NCBI GenBank assembly: GCA_028015205.1
Contig: CM051521.1
Location: forward strand, 97,316,513-97,380,512
Direction: 5' to 3'
DNA length: 64,000 nt
DNA from: Mytilisepta virgata
Lineage: Eukaryota > Mollusca > Bivalvia > Mytilida > Mytilidae
The translations under genes and the position numbers were made by a program. Under the pieces are notes generated by a model, which ran no database searches, was not told the DNA's origin, and saw nothing but the letters and a program-made list of their open reading frames with translations. This document shows positions 56,396-64,000 of the stretch, in pieces (positions within the stretch are counted from its first letter, which is position 1; each line of letters begins with the position of its first letter).

Positions 56396-56485
56396 CCAAA
56401 TTTCATCGGGTTTTTTGCGTTTTTATACGTTTATTTAGTACTATAAAATGAAAATAACTTGCTATAAGCGTTTTAGCTCCACTTT
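56396..56485 (-). repeat. Right terminal inverted repeat
   Basis: Complement reads AAAGTGGAGCTAAAACGCTT; about 94% identical to the left copy over 90 bases. Confidence 0.85.
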
Positions 56486-56955
56486 AAATGTTTTTTAGCT
56501 CACAAGTCTGCAACAACATTTTGAGAATTTTTAGATTTCACAAGTCCAGTAAGTGAAAGTTGTATTCTTGCAGGCCTAGGATATGGTTAACTGCAGTGAA
56601 AATTGAACATACACATTAAACATTTAGTCTCAGAATTTGTCACCTTGCTTACCAAAATTAAAACCTGACAAGCCAAGCTCTGATCAACGATCACTTCTTT
56701 GAAACCCTCAAAACCTCCTTTAAAATTAAATTTTCACTTCCTTGGTCAATACATATGGCCAAAGAAACTAGACCAAGTGAGAAACCCTTTGACAAGAACA
56801 TTTTATCAAATTATATATTAAATAATTTAATATAAAATAATGATTTCATGAACAATTTATATCAGAAAAGAAAATATATCCACTATTATTTGTACAATGT
56901 TATATCTGTAATAATACAATCTTACATGACATGAACAATTTATATATATATATAT

Positions 56956-57312
56956 GTGTCCAATGGACACTACATGCCCCGCCAATGATGTAAGTATTTA
57001 TTAAATAGAATTACATTTGTATATTGTTGACTTTGAAGTCCCTCACCATAGGGTAGATGAAATATTATCTCTCAGTACTTCACGAAAAACTACCTTCAAC
57101 CTGAACCTTAACCTGGATTCTAATACTGAAATTCCATAAAGAAATTCAAAGTCGACGAATGCTGCTGTTCATATCACAAGCTATCCATGTTCAAAGTTTC
57201 ATGATGATACCATAACTCCTTCATGAAAAATTATCTTAAACCTGAACCTTAACCTCATATGGGCGGACACACAGACCAAAGAACTATATGCTGGCCTGCC
57301 TTACAGATGCGG
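56956..57312 (-). mobile_element. Minus-strand repeat with GTGTCCATTGGACAC hairpin
   Basis: Palindrome GTGTCCAATGGACAC at 56956-56970. Two internal repeats of CCTGAACCTTAACCT, and GGGCGGACACACAGACCAAA at the right side. Read on the minus strand it has the wording (GTCTGTGTGTCCGCCC) of the hairpin families. Lies just past the FADD 3' end, in the sense of FADD. Confidence 0.5.
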
Positions 57313-57325
57313 AATAAAAAAGATT

Positions 57326-57331
57326 TTTATT
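57326..57331 (-). terminator. Polyadenylation signal of the FADD-like gene
   Basis: AATAAA on the minus strand, 97 nt downstream of the FADD stop codon, at a normal distance for a short 3' UTR. It lies beside the start of a repeat. Confidence 0.5.
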
Positions 57332-57427
57332 ATTTACAGATATAAAATATCATAACATATGTCAACGCATGAAGAAATTTAATTACATTTTAAAAAGAAA
57401 ACATCAACATTCAAAACTGCATTCTTA

Positions 57428-57711
57428 CTAATAGTTTCCTTTCTGAAGCTTTGAAGCCAAGTCATTTCTTTCAACAGATCCATCTCGGAGAGCTTTGATT
57501 AATTCTGCTTTTGTAGCCTTATCTTTATTTTCTCTGACCCATAAAACCAAGGACTGATAAATCTGTTCTTTCAAACTTCTAGGATAGTCTGTTTCCACCA
57601 TATCAACGTCAGCATCTTCCATTCCCAGAGCACGCAAGTAAAATTTCCATTCTCTACTCAAATTCTTTGTCAAAAAATTCAATTCTTTCTTAAGAGCTAC
57701 AAGAGAGGATA
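57428..57711 (-). CDS. FADD: FADD exon 2: death domain and stop
   Basis: Acceptor aacacttcag on the minus strand gives a start at 57711. A second acceptor, tctcttgtag, 15 nt further in gives 57696; both keep phase with exon 1. Encodes the complete death domain and ends KALRDGSVERNDLASKLQKG, NY, stop (57428-57430). The longer open frame to 57931 is intronic. Confidence 0.84.
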
Positions 57712-60700
57712 CTGAAGTGTTATATGCAAGAAACAATAATGGACATAATTTGGATGCATCTTTTTCTACAAATTTATGTTCTAATATTTCTAACAACCAT
57801 GTTCTGAAGAAAAAATCTTGGATACATGTAGCATTGAATGTAAAAATTATTATATTCACATTACAGTAAGTACCGATAATGGTCTTGATTTGAAATAACT
57901 TTAAAAGAATACACACTGCAAAAAAAAACATAAAGGGGAGATCACTCAGAAACTAAGAACTAAATCAATTTCATCATCACTGATGATGTTTTGCATGTGC
58001 TTGTGTTTGATTCAAACGGGAGTTGTGTTGGACATGTGGTCTAGATTGTCATAACTACTACTGAGGCCAAGGAAAAATAATTGTTGGTTTCCCCTACCAT
58101 GGTCAAATGTTTTAGGCCTGGAATGCAGGTTCTTTTTTTTATTGCAGACTGTGTTGTTGATTCAACTTTTAGTTGTGTTGTTCTTATTTGTTTGTTAATG
58201 TTGTATGTATTGTAGTTTGTTTTCTGGTCTTTGTCTCTGTCTATAGATTTATCCATTCTTACTTTGGTGTCAGACCTATCTACTTTTAGGTATGTTCCTT
58301 GTATTGATGTTTTGTCCTAGTCTTTTTGAATAAATTAAGATTCATGCAACATGTACTATGAATAACTGACACAACAAACATTTAAAAAGGGAATTAAACA
58401 CAACAACTTTGTTACATGATAATGTCTTTGAGCTACTCTTCTCATGAAGATCAATAAAGATATCGTAAAGACTTTTGGTATGCAAAACAATTTGCATATT
58501 TTTACATCCTCCGATATATGAGAACATTTTCTCAATTGAACTGCCAAAACACTGGCACTCGGCACATTGACTGCTGCATTAATTTAAATTAATTACTACG
58601 GATGACAGAAGTGTTTGAAATCAACGTCATTTTCCCTTTACTGCAAGCACATACATGATATAGATCAATGACCTCCAAGGTTGGGCGGAAAATTCCACCG
58701 CCGGTATTTACAGGCCCGGAAAATAAGGCTCAAGTGGCAAATACTGGCAAAAACAGGTTAATTGAACTTTATTAGTGATTTTCAATCCTAAAATAATTTA
58801 AAATGTTAATAAAATAATAAATAAATTATTCTTTATCAATTAACATAAAAATTTGGTTTTTTTAATTATTTGTAGGAATAAAACAATTTAACAGTTTATA
58901 TTAGGATAATGTATCTTTAAGTTTGACCTTATACAAATTCAAAATTGAAAAAAAAATATAAATCAATAAAAAAAAATCTTAATTAAAATTTAAATCTATC
59001 TTAATAATTGTACAGGTAAACATTTTACAGGTAAAAAATCTACCTTTGAACCTGGTATAATTAAGGGGCCATATGGTATAAATGTCATAAATTGTTAAAA
59101 CAACAAGCTTCAAGAAACTGTTTATTCAATGTGATAATAATCGCAATAAAAAAAATTGTATTAAAATATAAATATAAGTGTAAAAGAAAGCTAAAAAATC
59201 ATAAATCAGTTAAAACAGGTTTCACCTTATCTTAAGGATAAAATAAATAATCACTCAGAGATAAAAAAAAAATAATCTAGGGGGACAACTTATATATGAA
59301 TTCCAGACCGAACAATTCAATTGTCCAGTATTTGCCAGTATTTCAATTTCCAAAAAGCTGTGTAAAAAGACACTCGCAGGATTTCTCAAAAGATTTTTTC
59401 TTGGTGAGTCCCAAATTATTTCTGCGAGTCCAGAATATATGACGTCAAGACGTACAGTGTGATGTTGAATGTTCACGAGTTTTGTTTCCAAAATTTTGAA
59501 TCATGTTGGTCCGAGTATATGCCTGATCCTTGTTAAATATTTATTTATTCAAAGCCATTTATGACCTTTTCAACTTATTTTATCACCTATGCCAAGTAAA
59601 GAAATGTATAAAAATGTTAAAAAAATTAACATTTTGAAATGTTTCCCCCAAACGTCTGACTGAAACTTGAAAAAGAATATGATATTTTAATTCATTGATT
59701 AATGCAATCATGAAACATTTAAAACGGGGTCAAATGGAGAACGAATATCAAAAATAACTACAATGTTAATATAAACTGATAATTTTCAGTAATTATCCTC
59801 TTTCCTCATTGTTTGGCAGTTTTATTGTCCTAAAAACATCCGCATCTTTAATTAAGACAACTACCTGGTTTATCACTGGTAAATTTTCGTTGTTTACAAA
59901 AGTTAGTATCCTATCGGAAACGGACCAGACATGATCGAAATCCGCCTGCATACGTAGACGCGTACAGGGACGCATCTGAAGTAAATTTGCTGCATCCAGA
60001 ATATAAAATATGTCTAAAAGACGCATCTAGATGTGTTGTGAGGATCCAGAAGTCTCAGCAGGAGTTATTTTAATTTTTTTTATCTTCCAGGAAAAAAGTG
60101 ATGACCCAGCAGTAAAATTTGACCCGGTGAGTTTAAGGGAAACAGACAATCATTTTTCTTTGGCCCAATCGCCAAGGTTGTTCAGACTAAACTCAGTGAG
60201 AATCATGTTGATTTAAATTTGGGTAAAAGTCAACAATGAACCATTAACAAAGGCTCCTGATTGTCAGTTTTCCTGTCATAGCAAATTGTAATGAAACATG
60301 TGAAAGTGACAAAAAACAAAAGAAACCATCCATTCAAATGGTCACCTCTTTCTAATCTTATGGAACATTAGAAAAGGAAATATTTAAAGAAATAGGCTCC
60401 TGTGATACTTCTATAATTGGCTTAAATTACACTTACCATTTAATCTCTCTGCAACAATGGGATCTAAAAATACAATTTTAAATATATACTGCAACTGATA
60501 ATGTGAGCAGATTCAGAGTTTTTAAGAAGGCAGTACTGATAATTATTGAATATTTTCAATCACAATATGACAAATTAAATACACTTAACTCTCATGGTCA
60601 AATAGAGATCCATAATTATAATTAAAGCCTTTCCTGGCCACCCTTTATCCAAAAACGATTGCTTTAATCAGTGAGACTTTAATATACATTTGGTCAAATT

Positions 60701-61154
60701 TGAAACTTCCAATTACTTATTTAAATTTAATGTTACAATTTTCAAAATCACCTTCTCTACATCTCACTGTACTGTTTGGTGTTGGGGCATGGACTCCTTG
60801 TGGTCCAACAGGATGAGCCTGTTGTAGTGCATTGTATTGAATGCCTAGTCCTGTTTCCATTGGTACTTCACCATTTCTCATTGCCGGGTGAATATTATTT
60901 TCAAATTGTTCGATCACTCTGATAGCACTTGGTTTCTCACATTTTGTCAAGAGTTGTTTCAAAAAAGTTGTGTTTGAACGAACCAATTTTTCCCTTGACT
61001 GCAGTTCTGTAAATAAATCGAGTGGGGTTTTGACTTTTTCCATATCTCTCTTCTTTATAATATCTTTGCACATAAATTTCATAACTTTTAAATCGTCTTC
61101 ATTAAGAAATTTTGAAACATCTATTAGCATTGAGCTATATTCAACGTCTCCCAT
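57428..61154 (-). CDS. FADD: FADD-like adaptor: death effector domain plus death domain, two coding exons
   Basis: Spliced span of a 228-residue protein (223 with the alternative acceptor). Residues about 1-85 form a death effector domain (LKVMKFMCKDIIKKRDMEKV, TPLDLFTEL), aligning with human FADD helix by helix. After a Pro/Gln-rich linker, about 90 residues form a death domain (ELNFLTKNLSREWKFYLRAL, VDMVETDYPRSLKEQIYQSL). Known role of FADD: it bridges death receptors or MyD88-like complexes through the death domain and recruits initiator caspase-8 through the death effector domain; in invertebrates it also serves IMD-type immune signalling. The order, length and single intron between domains fit FADD. 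The start is the first Met before the first DED helix. It lies tail to tail with mask. The 5' UTR and promoter are not delimited. Confidence 0.88.
57712..60751 (-). other. FADD intron
   Basis: 3-kb intron between death effector and death domain exons. 58020-58330 is a T-rich patch with GTTTTCTGGTCTTTGTCTCT, probably an old interspersed repeat. 59793-60026 is an open minus-strand stretch with several CpG that I cannot identify. No exon is needed here because the flanking exons join in phase. Confidence 0.6.
60752..61154 (-). CDS. FADD: FADD exon 1: death effector domain and linker
   Basis: 403 nt from ATG (complement of 61152-61154) to the donor GAAG|gtgatt. Encodes MGDVEYSSMLIDVSKFLNED, the rest of the death effector domain to about RVIEQFENN, and a linker ending NSTVRCRE. 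The charged RxDL motif of helix 6 is degenerate (RVIEQF). Open frame continues 5' of the Met without clear homology and is probably UTR or intron. Confidence 0.86.
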
Positions 61155-61722
61155 GTTTTCAATGGCTACACAGCTTGTAACTGACTCAATATATTTCGAT
61201 GGAAATTTCCGTCTACTTTCGATTTGATTTTGACGTGGTAATGATAAATTAAACAGTTGTATACAATAAATTTTATTACAGAATACTAAATTAACCGAAA
61301 AACATATGTATTCAAATATAATGAGAAAAAAGTAAGAACTAACAAATATCAAAATAATACAAATATAATTTGCATTAGCTAATAAATGTAAATTATTGTC
61401 ATAAGAAATGGTACAGTTTAAAAGACCTAATTTAGCATTATTTTATGATTTTTTTATTCTGAATCACTTGGATGTTTTAAAATAAATCTTTTAACTTTAA
61501 TGGTTCAAGAAAATAATCTACATCGAAAGGATTTTTTGGCAGAAACAAAACACAAAATGAAGTTGATATTGATATTGTTTTTAAGTATTTTACACACCAT
61601 GTCAATGAACAAGTATAAGGAAGACGTACAGGCAAACCCCTTCAGGATGAATAAAATCAATCAAATATGGCATAAGGCACAAAAAGTAATTTTTTCTGAA
61701 GTCCATCAGAACAGGTTCCGTA
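61155..61722. other. Sequence 5' of the FADD coding start
   Basis: Expected to hold the FADD 5' UTR and perhaps a further intron; A+T-rich and I cannot place a promoter. Confidence 0.4.
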
Positions 61723-62945
61723 GCTGTAGTCCAAAGGTCCGATAGTCCGAAGGTCCATTAGTCAGACTGTTTGGGACCGAAAATGGTGAAATTGATAATT
61801 TTGCCTTGTCTCTCGAAATAGTCATTCATTTTTTATTTAAAAATTTGTTTGAAGGAGTCCAATATTTTGACCGGAAATTCTGAATTGATAATGTGGGCTT
61901 GTGCAGTGCATGGATGGACATAGTCTATGGTGGCACCACTTTTAGTTATGTGTATATAGATATTCTATGATACCACGTTTGATGCCGGGATGCAAACATA
62001 TCATCAATTTTCGTGGATTTTTGTATTCAAGCAGCCTCAAAAGCTGAAATCATAAATATAGTAACCCAAAAATGCTGAGTATCCAATTCAAATGCTAAAA
62101 TTACCAAACAGGTAAAGTCAAAACTATCTAATGACCATTCTACAGACAAAGTGACATCTCTATTTTCAAACAATGAAACATTTGTATGACGGTAAATTTA
62201 AAGTGTCCCAAAGTAGTGTCTGGAAGCCGGCAACTGGACATGAGTTAACCTTTCTAATACCTGAAAATGAATTGAGATGGAGGTCCATGGAATATTTTGT
62301 CACTTCCATATGTGAGAACTGGCATTCAGTTTATTATTCCTGTTAAAATATTGTATTGATAAGACTGATATATCACAATTACAGGAAAAATGTCCGACAG
62401 TTACCAATGACATGACAGTTGTTTGATAAATGAAGAATCAATTTTCCTCCTTAAGAATACAGGATTTCTGTTTGCTGAAATTCTATCTGACAGCACTTTC
62501 ATGGATGTATTTTGAGTACACCTGGGGAATGGATTTGGTGTGTCGCATCACCACTTTTCACTGCAACACACCACAAGCTTCATTGTCAAATTATTTATAT
62601 TTTTCATCATTTTATGTAGTTGTCATTATTACTACAGTCGAAAAATTCCACTCAACTTAACCAAGTATTCAGCTTTGTTTTTCGGAACATTGAACCTTCG
62701 GACCAATAGACCTTCAGACTATTGAACATACCAATTGTTTCTTTTTGTGTTATTTCAAGCATCGGACCATCGAACCTTTTGATCATTGGACGTTTTGACT
62801 ATTGAACTTTCGGTAAATGTGTGTATTATGCGTTTTTCCTAGGTTCGGACTATCGAACCTCCGGACCAATGGGCCCTGGTACTATTGACCATTCGGACCA
62901 TTGGACCTTCAGACTAAAGAACCTTCAGACTATTGAACAGACACC
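61723..62945. repeat. Degenerate minisatellite with inverted outlier
   Basis: 62683-62940 repeats variants of CGGACCATTGGACCTTCAGA in units of about 16-18 bp. 61723-61770 carries the complementary wording (AGTCCAAAGGTCCGATAGTC). The stretch between (61771-62682) shows nothing recognisable. Confidence 0.6.
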
Positions 62946-63297
62946 ATCAGAACAAGGATTTAAATCCTTGATCAAATCTTTACTGTCAAAGTCATGAAGT
63001 GATATATGCTCAGTGAAACGAATCCATGTCAACTCGTACATTTACCAACCTTTATCGTATTTCCCAATGGCTATATCGACCTGCTGAGGCCTTCAGAATT
63101 TCCCGTATTTCGGCACTGTGATGTCGTAAAGAGTTGACCCGACCCTAATATGAGCTGACCCGAATATATCAGCGACGTCATAATGTTTGACCCAACGTTG
63201 ACCCGAATATATCAGGAAAACATCCGGTTATAGGCGGATGGCCATTGAAAAGTAAGAAATTCCATTAAGATTGCTAGTTAACAATACGATAAATATA

Positions 63298-63453
63298 TCA
63301 TCAAGTTTTCTTCAAACAAATATTGTAAAATATAAGCCGCTCGACACAATATGAAGCCTTTTGGCTCGTTCACTACGCTCACTCGCCGAAAAAGCTTCAC
63401 ATTGTGTCTCGCGGCTGATATTTTACGATATACGTTTGCAGAAAACCTGATAA
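63298..63453. repeat. Long imperfect palindrome
   Basis: Arms of about 70 bases around TACGC near 63376. Left arm has AAAATATAAGCCGCTCGACA, right arm the complement of AAAATATCAGCCGCGAGACA. Could extrude a hairpin; may be a small palindromic element. Confidence 0.75.
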
Positions 63454-63470
63454 TATGTACATACCCTTTT

Positions 63471-63578
63471 TTTTCCAACTCGTTCCATAATTTTTACTAA
63501 TTTGTACCCTAATTTTTACCAACTCGTTCCCTAATTTTTACCAACTCGTACCCTAATTTTTACTAACTCATACCTTTT
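63471..63578 (+). repeat. 22-bp minisatellite
   Basis: About five copies of a unit like AACTCGTACCCTAATTTTTA, with one- to three-base differences. Confidence 0.75.
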
Positions 63579-63679
63579 TTCACTTACACTACTAGCTTCT
63601 ACCAATAACAAAGTCTAATTTTATTTAAATTTTTATTTGACACTATATAAAATTATACAAATTAAAACAATAATAACAA

Positions 63680-64000
63680 TAGGGGATGGTTGAGATCACA
63701 CAAAACATTTTTTTTTGCGCCTGTCCCAAGTCAGGAACCTCTAGCCTTTTTTAGTCTTGTGTTTTTTTTATATTTTGGCTCATTTTTATGTTTCGGAGTT
63801 TAGTGTGCCGTCAATTTTACTGAACTAGTATACATTATTGTTTAAGGGTCTGCTGAAGCCTGCATCCGGGTGCGGGATTTTCTTGCTGCATTGAAGACCC
63901 ATTACCTTGAGCTGTTTTCTGCTCTTTGGTCCGGTTGTTGTCTCTGTGACACATTCCCTGTTTCAATTCTCTATATTCTATAGCTTATTTATATTTGTCA
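63680..64000 (+). repeat. Mussel-type interspersed repeat, runs off the window
   Basis: GCGCCTGTCCCAAGTCAGGA, GCATCCGGGTGCGGGATTTT and GGTTGTTGTCTCTGTGACAC are phrases I recall as very frequent in Mytilus sequences. Recall only; the element class is unknown to me. Confidence 0.5.

Larger units (their letters stand above)
47741..56485. mobile_element. TIR-bounded unit of about 8.7 kb next to TTAA, carrying a satellite
   Basis: The first and last 90 bases are inverted copies with five differences. If the ends are AGTGGA.., a TTAA lies at each side, as for TTAA-targeting elements such as piggyBac; TTAA is its own complement, so it could also be part of the repeat. The inside has no recognisable transposase. 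It holds a further inverted pair (49767-49812 and 56277-56323, CCGTAAAAAATG), a 384-bp direct repeat, and the 185-bp satellite. It may be a non-autonomous DNA element that gained satellite DNA. Confidence 0.6.

Noticed and set aside
57712..57931. Longer FADD death-domain exon starting with MFFFAVCILL
   Set aside because: No homology in this part. The acceptors at 57711/57696 give the phase needed to join the DED exon, while the one giving RTWLLEILEH does not fit any donor of the DED exon.
60092..60127. Plus-strand micro-exon (TCTTCCAG|..36 nt..|GTGAGT)
   Set aside because: Splice sites look good, but there is no partner exon, no homology, and it lies inside the minus-strand FADD intron.

Overview
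The window is animal nuclear DNA: A+T-rich, with short coding exons, canonical GT..AG introns and about three quarters intronic or intergenic repeats. The repeat types, namely short hairpin-started repeats, tRNA-derived SINEs whose tails read GCCACTGGACGTTAA, and a terminal repeat at about 63.7-64 kb that I recall from mussel sequences, point to a bivalve mollusc, most likely a mytilid mussel. That placement is inference.

Positions 332-41510 (+ strand) hold the 3' part of one large gene, the orthologue of ANKHD1/ANKRD17 (Drosophila mask). I place 26 exons whose phases join without a break into 2175 codons and a stop. In order they encode 6 ankyrin repeats, a linker with a Gln-rich coiled coil, a poly-Gln stretch, 10 more ankyrin repeats, a Lys/Glu-rich basic helix, one KH domain (GRSG loop), and a long Pro/Ser/Gln-rich tail. 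The 5' exons with the first ankyrin repeats lie upstream of the window.

Positions 57428-61154 (- strand) hold a FADD-like adaptor gene: a death-effector-domain exon and a death-domain exon joined over a 3-kb intron, with an AATAAA signal 97 bases past the stop. The two genes converge (tail to tail).

The introns carry many insertions. Several sequence-unrelated repeat families, called A to J here, share one plan. They have a hairpin at the left end, a GTCCGTC-like stretch next to it, direct internal repeats of about 165-185 bp in several of them, and in families A, C, I and J a right end made of a second hairpin followed by CTAG and then T. All copies I could orient inside the mask gene point the same way as transcription. 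At 31.0-35.6 kb they form a head-to-tail array separated by microsatellites. I read them as non-autonomous rolling-circle (Helitron/Helentron-like) elements. Other insertions are TA-, TAA- and TTAA-flanked DNA elements, two SINEs with target duplications, and foldback elements.

Between the genes, a unit of about 8.7 kb (47741-56485) is bounded by 90-bp inverted repeats next to TTAA. It contains a satellite of 185-bp monomers whose orientation flips once, near 54065. The right edge (61.7-64 kb) has degenerate minisatellites, a palindrome of about 156 bp and a mussel-type interspersed repeat. I found no CRISPR, operon or bacterial feature and no intact transposase or reverse transcriptase gene.
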